Notes: generated by a model from the letters alone, not told the origin. 64,000 bases of DNA from Aquihabitans sp. G128 (GCF_019048865.1 NZ_CP077604.1:1488001-1552000), one strand, 5' to 3'; numbered from the stretch's first letter, positions 1-9,529 are shown. Translations and numbers: made by a program.

Positions 1-14
1 CTAGACGGCCCTCT

Positions 15-69
15 AACGCAAAGAGCCGCCCGTACCCCTCACAGGTACTAGGCGGCTCTTTTTTGCGTT
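15..69 (+). terminator. Intrinsic terminator, possibly bidirectional
   Basis: An 11-bp stem (20-30 pairing with 51-61) carries an inner GTACC/GGTAC pairing and is followed on the plus strand by a run of six T (59-64). It would stop a plus-strand gene lying off the left edge. On the minus strand the same hairpin sits just past the end of the gene at 87-683 but is followed by only three T, so bidirectional use is possible and weaker. Confidence 0.8.
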
Positions 70-86
70 CTGCGAAGAGAGCTAGA

Positions 87-683
87 TCAGGCCTTGCCGT
101 AGAGCTTGGGTGCCCTGCCTCGCCCATCGTGGTCAGGCGCATCGCCCAGGTCCACGATGTCACCGTTCTCCAACAGTTGCTTCACGTAGTTGGTAGCCGT
201 GCCCTTCTCACGATCCAGAGCCGTAGCCAGGTCCGCCACCTTCCAGCCGCTACCCAGCTTGTGGGCAGCCTTCTTCACGTCCTCGTAGGGGATGCGAGGG
301 GCGCGAGCACCGCCGCCGCCAGACGCAGCCTTGGCACGGCCCTTGGAAGCCGCAGCGGGAACTTCGATCCCAGCTTCCTTCAACACCTCCTCAGGCACGC
401 CCACAGCCAGCCAGGCAGCCGCAGGGATGTTCTCAGCCTCTGCGTAGGCCTTGGCCTCAGAGATGAACACAGCCCGCTGACGTGAGAAGTCTGGCGCCTG
501 GCCTTCCTGAGCCTCCGTGAGCGCAGCCGTGAGCTTCAATCGCACAATGACGTCAGTCTCTGCCTTGATTTGCGAGCGCAACGCTTCCACGGCGCCCCTG
601 TCAACAACCGGCCGACCTGATTGGCCCAGCGTTTCGAGATAATGCCTGATGCCGTCTTCAACGGATTTGGTTGTCACGACCAC
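87..683 (-). CDS. Hypothetical protein with C-terminal winged-helix-like region, atypical composition
   Basis: A 198-residue protein I do not recognise. The N-terminal 100 residues look helical. A Gly/Ala/Arg linker (about 115-130) leads to a C-terminal region resembling a winged helix: an amphipathic helix, then GWKVADLATALD, then a second helix followed by a possible wing (GDIVDLGDAP). DNA binding is therefore plausible but inferred. It begins with GTG at 683, or GTG at 677. Codon use is clearly less G+C-rich than in every other gene here, suggesting horizontal transfer such as a phage or plasmid remnant. The 285 bases upstream (684-968) hold no convincing gene. The terminator at 15-69 lies just beyond its stop. 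Confidence 0.6.
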   Translation of the reverse strand: MVVTTKSVEDGIRHYLETLGQSGRPVVDRGAVEALRSQIKAETDVIVRLKLTAALTEAQEGQAPDFSRQRAVFISEAKAYAEAENIPAAAWLAVGVPEEVLKEAGIEVPAAASKGRAKAASGGGGARAPRIPYEDVKKAAHKLGSGWKVADLATALDREKGTATNYVKQLLENGDIVDLGDAPDHDGRGRAPKLYGKA

Positions 684-968
684 TCACACTAGTCAGACCG
701 TCCCCCGCAGCACTTCACTGTCCCCAACCAGGCTTTTGCCGTTAACAACTGCTCGTCCCCCTACCCTCGCGGACCTGCCTCCCTCAATGCAGTGCACAAT
801 GAGCAGGAATAGCGGCCCCTCCTCCCACGACGGAGGTCGACCACCTTCTCGCAGCACGTGGACATCTCAGATGGAACTCTGTTGGCGGCTGGGAGAACGA
901 GCGATGTGAAGGCCTCGACCCTGATCTTCGCGATGCGATTCTCGGTCAGCCGGTGCACGAGCAGGCCG

Positions 969-1283
969 TCACTTGGGGCCGCCACCGGGGCCGAAGAACC
1001 CGCCCTCGGGCCGGCTGTGGGCGTGGAAGTGGTTCGGGATGTTGCGCATGTTGCCATCGACCCAGTGGGCGCCGAGGTTGGCGGTGGCCACACGGGCCAG
1101 CTCGGCCATCATGTGGTCGCGCTCGGCCTGGGGCGGGTTGGTGCCGTGCCCCCGCCACACCACCATCGGCGTGGCGCAGATCTCGCAGTCGGCGATCCAG
1201 CAGATGTCGTCCTCGTGGTGCCACGGCGTGATCCGCGCCGCCTCGCACAGCGGGCAGTCCGGGTCCTTCTCGCGTTCGGTCAC
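969..1283 (-). CDS. Small Cys/His-rich protein, HIT-like
   Basis: A 104-residue protein with an N-terminal CPLC pair, a second Cys pair (CEIC, near residue 34) and a C-terminal HFHAH motif (about residues 86-90). The last resembles the HxHxH active site of HIT-family nucleotide hydrolases, and the Cys pairs could bind zinc. The family link is by motif only and the substrate is unknown. The GTG start at 1283 follows TAGCCT by six bases with no Shine-Dalgarno, fitting leaderless translation. It diverges from the hydrolase starting at 1347, so both promoters share about 60 bases. Confidence 0.7.
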   Translation of the reverse strand: MTEREKDPDCPLCEAARITPWHHEDDICWIADCEICATPMVVWRGHGTNPPQAERDHMMAELARVATANLGAHWVDGNMRNIPNHFHAHSRPEGGFFGPGGGPK

Positions 1284-1346
1284 CCGGCCAGGCTAGAGGT
1301 GGTGGGCTCGGCGGCGGCGAGGGCGGCGGCCGCTACCGTCGACCCC

Positions 1347-2012
1347 ATGAGCGACCCCTACGGATCGGCAGGCACGGGCTACGCGGTCGTGCCCGACTCG
1401 GGCGGCGGGCCCGGCGTGCTCGTGCTCCATGCGTGGTGGGGGCTGACCCCGTTCTTCACCTCGATCTGCGACCGGCTGGCCGACGCCGGCTTCGTGGCCC
1501 TCGCCCCGGACCTGCACGGCGGGGGCCAGACCGCCGACACGCCGGACGAGGCCGAGGCCCTTCTCGCCTCGGTCGACCCCAACCGGGCGGCCAACCTGGT
1601 GGTCGGCTCGCTGTCGACGCTCCGGGCCATGCCGGCCACGCCCGACGGGCGCGTCGCGGTGCTGGGCTTCTCCATGGGCGCCTCGTGGGCGTTGTGGGCA
1701 GCCACCCGCTTCCCGGACGACGTTGCCGCTGCCGTGGCCTACTACGGCAGCCAGGACATCGACTTCGCCCCCGCCGACGCCGCCTTCCAGGGCCACTTCG
1801 CCGAGATCGACGAGTTCGAGTCCGAGGACGACGTGAACTACCTGGAGGCCCAGCTGCGCCTGGCCGGCAAGGCCGTCGACTTCCACCGCTACCCCGGCAC
1901 CGGCCACTGGTTCGCCGAATCCGACCGGCCCGCGGCCTACGACGAGGCCGCCGCCGAGCTGGCCTGGGACCGCACCACCGCCTTCCTGCACGCCCACCTC
2001 GACGAGGCCTGA
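1347..2012 (+). CDS. Dienelactone hydrolase family protein
   Basis: A 221-residue alpha/beta hydrolase of the dienelactone hydrolase family, probably cytoplasmic. The nucleophile elbow GFSMG places Ser at about 109, where classical dienelactone hydrolases have Cys. The catalytic His lies in GTGHWF at about 187. Family members hydrolyse lactones or small esters; the substrate cannot be told here. The ATG at 1347 was chosen because TACCGT ends seven bases upstream and homology starts there; the frame stays open further upstream but loses family similarity. The next gene starts three bases after its stop. Confidence 0.85.
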   Translation: MSDPYGSAGTGYAVVPDSGGGPGVLVLHAWWGLTPFFTSICDRLADAGFVALAPDLHGGGQTADTPDEAEALLASVDPNRAANLVVGSLSTLRAMPATPDGRVAVLGFSMGASWALWAATRFPDDVAAAVAYYGSQDIDFAPADAAFQGHFAEIDEFESEDDVNYLEAQLRLAGKAVDFHRYPGTGHWFAESDRPAAYDEAAAELAWDRTTAFLHAHLDEA

Positions 2013-2014
2013 CC

Positions 2015-2747
2015 ATGCCGCTCCCCGCCCTCCCCCCCGGACCACGCCGAGCAGCGGGCGGTGGTGCACCACGTCCTCGTCCACGTGGTCAGCCGGGCCC
2101 GCTCCCAGGCCGACGGCCACATCGGGCTCACGCCCACCCCTGGCGGCCTGGGCACGCCCGCCTTCGGTCCCGGTCCCTCGATCGTGCGCCTCACGCCCAC
2201 CCACCTGGTGGTCGAGGGCACCGAGCCCACGCGCACGCAGCCGCTCGCCGGCGCCACCCTGCGGTCGCTCGCCGAGGCCGCCGGCGCCGACCTCGACCGG
2301 GAGCTCGACGTGGGCGGTGACACCCCGCCGCTCGGCGACGTCGATGCCGAGCTGGTGCTCGACCCCGGTGCCATCGGCCGGTTGGCCGCCTGGCACGCCC
2401 TGGCCTGGCAGGTGTTCGACCGCGTGGTCGCCGCGCTGCCGCCCGATGCCGAGCCCGCTCGCACGCAGCTCTGGCCCGAGCACCTCGACTCGGCCACCAA
2501 CGTGGTCGTCGGCGTCGACGAAGCCGGCCAGCCCCGGCGGGTGGGCCTGGGCGCCTCGTCCGGCGACGGCTTCCACGAGGCGCCGTACCTCTACGTCGGC
2601 CCGTGGGGCCCCGAGCGACCGGGCGACCCGGCCTTCTGGAACGCCCCGTTCGGCGCGGTCTGCGGCTACGACGACCTGCGCACCGCCGCCTCGCCGCTGG
2701 ACGCGGCCACCGCCTTCCTGACCGAGGGCCTCGACCGGCTCCGCTGA
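2015..2747 (+). CDS. Conserved hypothetical protein, N-terminus probably frameshifted
   Basis: The uninterrupted frame runs from GTG 2061 (228 residues), but a better start is ATG 2015, three bases after the upstream hydrolase stop. Reaching the main frame from there needs one C removed from the C7 run at 2031-2037, which gives a natural N-terminus beginning MPLPALPPDHAEQ. The protein has no motif I recognise; it includes conserved-looking segments HLDSATNVVVGVD and YLYVGPWGPE (an actinobacterial hypothetical). It is soluble, without signal or membrane segments. Tight spacing suggests an operon with the hydrolase. Confidence 0.7.
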
Positions 2748-2840
2748 GGCAGCCGGCCGGTGACCAGGGGCGGCGCCTGCGCACGGCCACGCGCCAGGTG
2801 ACCAGGGGCGGCGGCCCGGGCGCCGGTACGGTCTGACGCC

Positions 2841-3338
2841 ATGCGCACCGCTCCCCGGCCCGCCCGACGCCTGCTCGCCACCGCCGGGCTGGCCCTCCTG
2901 CTCCTCGGCACCGCCGCCGGGTGCAGCGGCTCCAGCGACGACCAGACCGGCACCATGTCCTCGCCCGACAAGAGCGCCACCATGCAGGCCAGCTCCACCA
3001 CGACCGCGAAGCCCACCACCACGACCGCCCCCACCACGACCACCGTGGCCGCGCCGGTGGGCGCCGGCTCCCCCGAGGACGCCACCGCCCAGCTCTACGC
3101 CGCCTTCCAGGCCGGCGACCGCGCTGCGGCGGCCAAGGTGGCCGAGCCGGCCGCCATCGACGCCGTGTTCGCCGCCGTCCCGGGGCCGTACCAGCCCTAC
3201 CGCGGCTGCGACACCGCCGAGTTCGGCACCTCCGGCTGCCTCTACCGCGACCGGTCGACGAACCACACCATCCAGTTCGACCTCGAGAAGCGCGGCACGG
3301 TCTGGGTGGTCACCAACGGCTTCTACTCCGCCGACTGA
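2841..3338 (+). CDS. Putative lipoprotein
   Basis: A 165-residue exported protein. An Arg-rich N-terminus and hydrophobic stretch (residues 10-27) end in a lipobox, GTAAGC, so Cys at about 28 should be lipidated. A Ser/Thr/Pro-rich linker (about 40-70) precedes a small C-terminal domain with two Cys (CDTAEFGTSGC) that may form a disulfide. Function unknown. The start fits leaderless transcription (TACGGT at 2827-2832, eight bases before ATG). It is convergent with trpA across the hairpin array at 3368-3614. Confidence 0.75.
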   Translation: MRTAPRPARRLLATAGLALLLLGTAAGCSGSSDDQTGTMSSPDKSATMQASSTTTAKPTTTTAPTTTTVAAPVGAGSPEDATAQLYAAFQAGDRAAAAKVAEPAAIDAVFAAVPGPYQPYRGCDTAEFGTSGCLYRDRSTNHTIQFDLEKRGTVWVVTNGFYSAD

Positions 3339-3367
3339 TCCTCGCCACCGCCCGAGCCGGGCGGTGG

Positions 3368-3614
3368 CGAACCGGGCGGGAAACCCAGGGCCCTGTCCCC
3401 CACATCCCCGCCGAGTTCGGCCCACCGCCCGAACCGGGCGGGAAACCAAGGGCCCTGACCCCCACATCCCCGCCCGGTTCGGGGGGGTCGGCGGGGTCGA
3501 ACCCGGCGGGAGACCCAGGGCCGGGGCCCCCCAGATCCCCGCCGAGTTCGGCCCACCGCCCGAACCGGGCGGGAAACCCAGGGCCCTGGCCCCGAGATCC
3601 CCGCCCGGTTCGAC
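3368..3614. repeat. Four tandem imperfect palindromic units (62-68 bp)
   Basis: Four units begin at 3368, 3430, 3498 and 3561, each starting CGAACC[C/G]GGCGGG. Units 2 and 4 close with the exact reverse complement, giving 13-bp perfect stems (3430-3442 with 3469-3481; 3561-3573 with 3600-3612). Units 1 and 3 close with a variant arm. A GGGCCC palindrome lies inside most loops. The array fills the space between the convergent ends of the lipoprotein gene and trpA, so it may act as a terminator cluster or be a REP/BIME-like repeat. No copy was noticed elsewhere in the window. Confidence 0.85.
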
Positions 3615-3631
3615 GAGGCGGGGGGGCAGGC

Positions 3632-4455
3632 TCAGGAGGCGTCGAGGGCCTGGCGGAGCGAGGAGACGTAGGCGTGGAGCTCGTCGGGGCCGCCGCCGTC
3701 GAGGATGCGCTTGACGATGGCGGTGCCGACGATGGCGCCGTCGGCCTCCTGGGTGACCTCGACGGCCTGCTCCGGGGTGGCCACGCCGAAGCCCATGAGC
3801 ACGGGCTTGTCGGTGAGGGCCTTCATGCGGCGGGCCAGCACCGCGCCCTGCTCGCCCAGCGAGGCCCGCACCCCGGTGATCCCCATGAGGTTCACGCCGT
3901 AGATGTAGCCCCGGCTCTGCTCGCAGATGCGGGCCAGCCGGTCGTCGGGCGTGATGGGCCCGGCGAGCAGGACCGTCTCGATGCCGGCGGCCTCGGCCGC
4001 GGAGCGCCACGGCTCCTGCTCCTCCATGGGCACGTCCGGCAGGACCATGCCGGAGAAGCCGGCCTCGGCCATCTCGCCGGCGAAGCGCTCGTCGCCCATG
4101 TGGAAGGCGAGGTTGTAGTACGTCATGGCCACCAGCGGGACGCCGGCGTCGAGGCCCCGGAGGGCGGCGAACACCGAGCCGGGCGTGGTGCCCTGGCGCA
4201 GGGCCAGCTCCGATGCCTCCTGGATGACCGGGCCGTCCATGGCCGGGTCCGAGAACGGGATGCCCACCTCGATGGCGTCGGCACCGGCGTCGGCCATGGC
4301 CCGCACGATCTCGGTCCACGGGCCGAGGCCACCGGTCAGGTACGGCACGAGCAGCTTGCGGCCGCCGTCGCGGATGGTGCGGAAGCGGGCCTCCATGGGC
4401 CCGGGGGTGGGGGCCGGCGGGAGCGGCGTGGCGGTGGTGACGGGCTCGGTGGTGC

Positions 4456-4459
<4 letters not shown>
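3632..4459 (-). CDS. trpA: Tryptophan synthase alpha subunit
   Basis: A 275-residue TIM barrel that cleaves indole-3-glycerol phosphate to indole and glyceraldehyde-3-phosphate, passing indole to TrpB. Diagnostic segments are EVGIPFSDP with the catalytic Glu, AMDGPVIQ with the catalytic Asp, [13 protein letters not shown] and the phosphate-binding GFGVATPEQ near the C-terminus. An extra N-terminal Pro/Thr-rich stretch of about 20 residues precedes the first strand. The start overlaps the trpB stop by four bases (ATGA), so the subunits are translationally coupled. It is the last gene of trpF-ORF-trpB-trpA. Confidence 0.97.
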
Positions 4460-5649
<1,190 letters not shown>

Positions 5650-5658
5650 GGCAGTTCC

Positions 5659-5811
5659 TCAGCGTGTGGGGGTGCGAACAGGGCGATGGCGCATCAGGCC
5701 ACCGGCCACTGCCCGTCTCGCCGCGCGCACGAACCACGCCAGGCGGGCGTAGCGCGCCCGGCGCGGGCCGCCACGAGGCCGGACCCCACGGGGTCGGACG
5801 GGAGCGCTCAC
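5659..5811 (-). CDS. Candidate 50-aa basic protein between trpF and trpB
   Basis: GTG at 5811 overlaps the trpF stop as GTGA, and the frame ends nine bases before the trpB start. The 50-residue product is strongly basic (many Arg), with a short hydrophobic stretch LAWFVRAARRAVAGG. Without it there would be a 158-base gap in an otherwise tight operon. Streptomyces trp clusters have a small Arg-rich ORF (trpX/TrpM) upstream of trpB, so this may be a positional analogue; the sequence similarity I can see is weak. It could also be non-coding. Confidence 0.45.
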   Translation of the reverse strand: MSAPVRPRGVRPRGGPRRARYARLAWFVRAARRAVAGGLMRHRPVRTPTR

Positions 5812-6494
5812 AGCACGTCGTCCTGCATCCAGTCGTACGGCAGCACGCTGCCGGCCGGGTCCAGCGCGCCGGCGTGCTCGGCCGGCACCGCCGCCTTGGC
5901 GGCATCGATGAAGGCCTTCACCTTGCGGGCGTCCTTCTGCCCGGGCTCGCCGCGCTCGGACTCGACGCCGCTGGCGACGTCGACGCCCCACGGGCCCACC
6001 TGGCCGATGGCGGCGGCCACGTTCTCCGGCGTGAGGCCACCGGCGAGGATCACCCGCTGACCCGGCGGCAGCTGCGCGGCCAGCCCCCAGTCGAACGTCT
6101 CGCCCGAACCGGGCCGGGGCGAATCGATGAGCAGCGCGTCGGCGCCGTAGTCGGCGGCGTGGTCGAGGCCGCGGTCGCCGGCTGGGAAGGCCTTGATGAC
6201 CAGCGGGACCCGGGCCCGGATGAGCCGGGTGCTCTCGGCCGACTCGTGGCCGTGGAGCTGTGCGGCCCGCAGGCCGGTGCTGTTGACGATGTCGACCACC
6301 CGGGCCGGGGCTTCGTCGCGGAACACGCCGACGGTGAGGATCTCCGGCGGGAGCCGCTTGACGATGTCGCGGGCGATGCTCGGGGCGATCTGGCGCTTCG
6401 ACGGGGCGAAGATGAAGCCGACCGCGTCGGCGCCCATGGCCACCGCCAGCAGCGCATCGTCCTCGCGGGTGATCCCGCAGATCTTCACGAACAC
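5808..6494 (-). CDS. trpF: Phosphoribosylanthranilate isomerase
   Basis: A 228-residue TIM barrel performing the Amadori rearrangement of phosphoribosylanthranilate in tryptophan synthesis. It begins with the family signature FVKICGIT (general base Cys). Also present are GFIFAPSKRQI, VGVFRD (catalytic Asp), LHGHE and the phosphate-binding ILAGGLTPENV. About 20 C-terminal residues extend beyond the usual end. GTG at 6494 lies six bases after TAGCCT, whose TAG is also the stop codon of the CtaG gene. The trp operon therefore appears to start with its own leaderless promoter embedded in the upstream gene. Confidence 0.96.
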   Translation of the reverse strand: MFVKICGITREDDALLAVAMGADAVGFIFAPSKRQIAPSIARDIVKRLPPEILTVGVFRDEAPARVVDIVNSTGLRAAQLHGHESAESTRLIRARVPLVIKAFPAGDRGLDHAADYGADALLIDSPRPGSGETFDWGLAAQLPPGQRVILAGGLTPENVAAAIGQVGPWGVDVASGVESERGEPGQKDARKVKAFIDAAKAAVPAEHAGALDPAGSVLPYDWMQDDVL

Positions 6495-6503
6495 GCCGTC
6501 AGG

Positions 6504-7403
6504 CTAGGGGGTCGCGGTGCCGGCCTCCGCCATCGCTTTCCCACCGGTGCGACCGGCCCGGTCCTCGTCCATCTGCTCGTAGGCCCAGTGGAGGAACCGG
6601 TAGGAGATCTGCACCCAGAGCAGCACCATGCCGCCCACCTGCAGCACGGCGGCCGCCGTCTGCTGGTCGGTGACGGCGTCGAAGCCCTGGAAGACCCGAG
6701 GCGCCAGCTCGTAGGTGCGGTAGATCGGGAAGTCCGACCACGTCATGAAGAAGCCTGGGAGCACCGGCACGATCGACTGGCCGATGAGGTAGGTGATGCC
6801 GGCGCCGCCGGTGAGGCGGCGCACCCCCGGGTGCGGGCACTGCACGGGCATCCACAGCGCGAAGCCGGCGAAGACCCAGGCCCCGTCCATGGCGAAGGCG
6901 CCGTACGGCGTCTTCACGAGGTAGTCGACGAACGCCGGTGCGTTCACGCCCACCAGGATCGATGCGGCGGCGGGCACCGCCACGATCGGCCGGGCCAGCC
7001 AGCGCAGCACCGTGAGCCGCTTGCCCCAGCCGAAGATCCGCACGGCGAGCGGGGCGGGCATCGAGAACAGCAGCAGGGGCGCCACCACCATGACCATGAG
7101 GATCTGGCGGATCATCTGGGCGGTGGCCAGGTAGCCGGCGCCCAGCGTGGCGAGCGGCCAGTCGAGGCAGGCCCACAGGCCGACCACGCCGAGGACGAAG
7201 GCGAACGACCGGCCGGTCGACGAGCCGGTCGCCGCGGTGGCCTGGGAGCCCGCCCGGGCCTGGACCAGCTCGTCCTGGTGCCGGCCTCGGAGCAGCCACC
7301 AGCCGGCCAGGGCGACGACCGACAGGACGATGAGGATGGAGCCCAGGTAGGGCCGCGGGGTCCACGTCCACGTCTTGAGCGACGAGGAGCACCACCAGCT
7401 CAC
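6504..7403 (-). CDS. Cytochrome c oxidase assembly protein, CtaG/Caa3 type
   Basis: A 299-residue polytopic membrane protein with about eight hydrophobic segments, resembling the caa3_CtaG family linked to copper delivery to cytochrome c oxidase. Visible features are the WPLATLGAGYLATAQM loop, an HPGVRRLTGG loop and the C-terminal WVQISYRFLHWAYEQM helix followed by a charged tail. GTG at 7403 overlaps the stop of the Sco gene (GTGA). With the PCuAC chaperone and Sco protein upstream it forms a three-gene copper-handling operon. Confidence 0.85.
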   Translation of the reverse strand: MSWWCSSSLKTWTWTPRPYLGSILIVLSVVALAGWWLLRGRHQDELVQARAGSQATAATGSSTGRSFAFVLGVVGLWACLDWPLATLGAGYLATAQMIRQILMVMVVAPLLLFSMPAPLAVRIFGWGKRLTVLRWLARPIVAVPAAASILVGVNAPAFVDYLVKTPYGAFAMDGAWVFAGFALWMPVQCPHPGVRRLTGGAGITYLIGQSIVPVLPGFFMTWSDFPIYRTYELAPRVFQGFDAVTDQQTAAAVLQVGGMVLLWVQISYRFLHWAYEQMDEDRAGRTGGKAMAEAGTATP

Positions 7404-8095
7404 GTGTAGGTCCCCTTGTCGAGGCGGGGTAGGTCCTTGACCCACTGCGACTGGCGGACGTTGCTGGGGTACAGGCGGTGGGCGACGTCGTCGGCGGTGT
7501 AGACGGTGACCGCCGAGGGGTGCCCGACGATGTAGTTGCCGTCCTCGTCGGGCTCGCCGATCTCGGGCGCCGCCTGCTTGATGACCGCCAGGGAGTCGAC
7601 GATCATCGCCTCCTTCTCGGCCTTGGTCTTGCCGGTGGGCGTCAGCCCCACGAACTCCGGGTCGATGGCGTTCAGGTAGGTCTTGAGCACCTCGGGGGTG
7701 TCCCGGTCGACGTCGACGCCCACGAAGAGCACCAGCGGGTTCGAGCCCGGGCCGCTGCCGATGCCGTCCTTGGCCCGGGCCAGCGTGTTCAGCGTGATCG
7801 GGCACACGTCGGGGCAGTTCGTGTAGCCGTAGAAGAGGATCGTCAGCTTGCCCTTCGTCTTCTCGACGATCGGGTACGGCTTCCCGTCGACGTCGGTGAA
7901 GGTGAAGTCGGGCTTCGGGAACGGCGGGTCGAGCAGGGTGCCGGACCAGTCGCCCTTGGGCTCGGGCTCGGCGTCGGTGTCCGGCGAGCTGCCCCGGTCG
8001 AGGCTGCAGGCGCCGAGCGCCAGGGCCGCGGCGCCGGCGGCGCCGAAGCCGAGCACGCGGCGGCGCGACCAGGGAGGGGTGGGGGCAGCCGTCAT
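7400..8095 (-). CDS. SCO1/SenC family copper-binding lipoprotein
   Basis: A 231-residue thioredoxin-fold protein for Cu(A) site assembly in cytochrome oxidase. The N-terminus has a twin-Arg-like SRRRVLGFGAAGAAALALGAC, so Cys about 30 is a likely lipidation site. The copper ligands are intact: CPDVC in the YGYTNCPDVCP motif, and the distal His in YIVGHPSAV. ATG at 8095 was chosen because it starts the signal peptide and lies five bases after the preceding stop. It acts with the PCuAC chaperone (upstream) and CtaG-like protein (overlapping downstream). Confidence 0.93.
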   Translation of the reverse strand: MTAAPTPPWSRRRVLGFGAAGAAALALGACSLDRGSSPDTDAEPEPKGDWSGTLLDPPFPKPDFTFTDVDGKPYPIVEKTKGKLTILFYGYTNCPDVCPITLNTLARAKDGIGSGPGSNPLVLFVGVDVDRDTPEVLKTYLNAIDPEFVGLTPTGKTKAEKEAMIVDSLAVIKQAAPEIGEPDEDGNYIVGHPSAVTVYTADDVAHRLYPSNVRQSQWVKDLPRLDKGTYT

Positions 8096-8100
8096 GGCGA

Positions 8101-8604
8101 TCAGTGCTCCATGTCGTGGGCGGACGAGTCGGACGTGGTGGACCCGAAGGGCACCACCCGCACCGTGGCGGTGCGGGAGCCGGCGTGGGCGAACGTGAGC
8201 TTCAGCTTGATGGTGGTGCCGGCCTTCAGGGAGCCCGACAGGCCCTCCAGCATCACGTGGAGCCCGCCCGGCTCGAAGGTCACCTTCGAGCGAGCCGGGA
8301 TCTTCAGCGCCTTGACCGGCACCATGGTGGCCAGGCCCTTGGCATCGGTCTCGGAGCGGTGGACGCTCACGGTGTCGGCCACCGAGCTGGCCACGCCGAC
8401 GAGCTCGTCGTCGGTGCCGGTGCCGTTGTCGACCACCATGCGGATCGAGGCCGTGGTGGGGTTGGGCGGCACCTCGACGGTGGCGTCGAGCACCCGCAGC
8501 TCGCCGCTGGCCTCGGCCTTGGCGCCGTCGCCGCTGCCGCACCCGGCGAGGGGCAGCACCACGAGGGCCGACACCATGAGGACGAGGCGGATCAGACGGG
8601 ACAT
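8101..8604 (-). CDS. PCu(A)C-type copper chaperone lipoprotein
   Basis: A 167-residue exported copper chaperone (DUF461/PCuAC). A signal peptide ends at the lipobox LPLAGC (Cys about 22). The methionine/histidine copper site is visible as VHRSETDAKGLATM followed about 30 residues later by GLHVM, matching the H(M)x10Mx21HxM pattern. The C-terminal HDMEH adds possible metal ligands. It delivers Cu(I) outside the membrane for oxidase assembly, consistent with the Sco and CtaG-like genes that follow. Confidence 0.9.
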   Translation of the reverse strand: MSRLIRLVLMVSALVVLPLAGCGSGDGAKAEASGELRVLDATVEVPPNPTTASIRMVVDNGTGTDDELVGVASSVADTVSVHRSETDAKGLATMVPVKALKIPARSKVTFEPGGLHVMLEGLSGSLKAGTTIKLKLTFAHAGSRTATVRVVPFGSTTSDSSAHDMEH

Positions 8605-8691
8605 GTGCAGGGGCGCTCCGAGGCCAGTGTGGCCGTTGGACCGGCCGTCCCACTAGTCGGGCGGCGCCTCGATCCGGTTCCCGGTGCGGCC

Positions 8692-9474
8692 TCAGCCGAT
8701 GGCGCGCAGGGCGGCGACGCCGGCGGTGGCGTCGCCCGCGGTGACCAGCGACTCCCCCACCAGCACGGCGTGGTAGCCCGCCTCGGCCAGCCGGGTCGCG
8801 TCGGGCACGCCGCGCACGCCCGACTCCGCCACGCGGATCACCCCTTCGGGCATCTGCGGGGCCATCCGCACGGCTCGATCGGTGTCGACCTCGAAGGTCA
8901 CCAGGTCCCGCTGGTTCACGCCCACGAGCGTGGCGCCCACGGCGAGGGCTCGCTCCAGCTCGGCCTCGTCGTGGATCTCCATGAGGGCGTCGAGGCCCAG
9001 GTCGAGGGCGAGCTGGTGGAACCCGGCCAGCTCGGCGTCGTCGAGGGCAGCGGCGATCAGCAGCACGGCGTCGGCACCCATCAGGCGGGCGTCGCACACG
9101 TCGGCCTCGCAGACCGTGAAGTCCTTGCGCAGCACCGGGATGGCGACCGCCGCCCGAGCCGCGGCGAGGTCCTCGGGCGACCCCCCGAACCAGTCGACGT
9201 CGGTGAGCACCGACAGGCAGGTGGCGTCACCGGCTTCGTAGGCGGCGGCCAGCAGCGCTGGGTCGAGGTCCGGCGCCAGGTCCCCCTTGGACGGCGACCG
9301 CCGCTTCACCTCCGAGATCACGCCCAACCCCTGGGCCGCCGCCAACCGCGCCGCGAACCCCCGAGGCGCCCCCTCCAGCGCCCGAGCCGCCTCGATCAAC
9401 GCCCCGACCGACCGCCCATCCGCCGCCGCGACCTCGCGGTGCCCAGCAAGGATCCGGTCCAGGTACGTGGCCAT
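8692..9474 (-). CDS. trpC: Indole-3-glycerol phosphate synthase
   Basis: A 260-residue TIM barrel that closes the indole ring from CdRP. Family motifs: ISEVKRRSPSKG (catalytic Lys and phosphate contacts), LSVLTDVDWFGGS, IPVLRKDF, GVNQRDL, VAESGV and the C-terminal LVGESLV. ATG at 9474 sits six bases downstream of TACGGT (9481-9486), supporting a leaderless start and an independent promoter. It is separated from trpFBA by the copper operon. Confidence 0.97.
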   Translation of the reverse strand: MATYLDRILAGHREVAAADGRSVGALIEAARALEGAPRGFAARLAAAQGLGVISEVKRRSPSKGDLAPDLDPALLAAAYEAGDATCLSVLTDVDWFGGSPEDLAAARAAVAIPVLRKDFTVCEADVCDARLMGADAVLLIAAALDDAELAGFHQLALDLGLDALMEIHDEAELERALAVGATLVGVNQRDLVTFEVDTDRAVRMAPQMPEGVIRVAESGVRGVPDATRLAEAGYHAVLVGESLVTAGDATAGVAALRAIG

Positions 9475-9529
9475 GCGTCGACCGTACCTGCGCCCGCCCG
9501 GCCTCCCGCCACCCGACGGCCGAGGGCGG

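Noticed and set aside
761..1093. A 110-codon minus-strand frame overlapping the HIT-like gene
   Set aside because: Half of it is an out-of-frame copy of the HIT-like gene; the rest has no recognisable motif.
3368..3614. CRISPR array
   Set aside because: Units are contiguous and palindromic with no unique spacers of even length, and no cas genes are nearby.
1293..4319. A 1008-codon minus-strand open frame
   Set aside because: It runs antisense through the hydrolase, hypothetical and lipoprotein genes and the repeat array, and overlaps trpA in another frame. Its product is low-complexity Gly/Arg/Pro, the usual shadow of high-G+C coding sequence.
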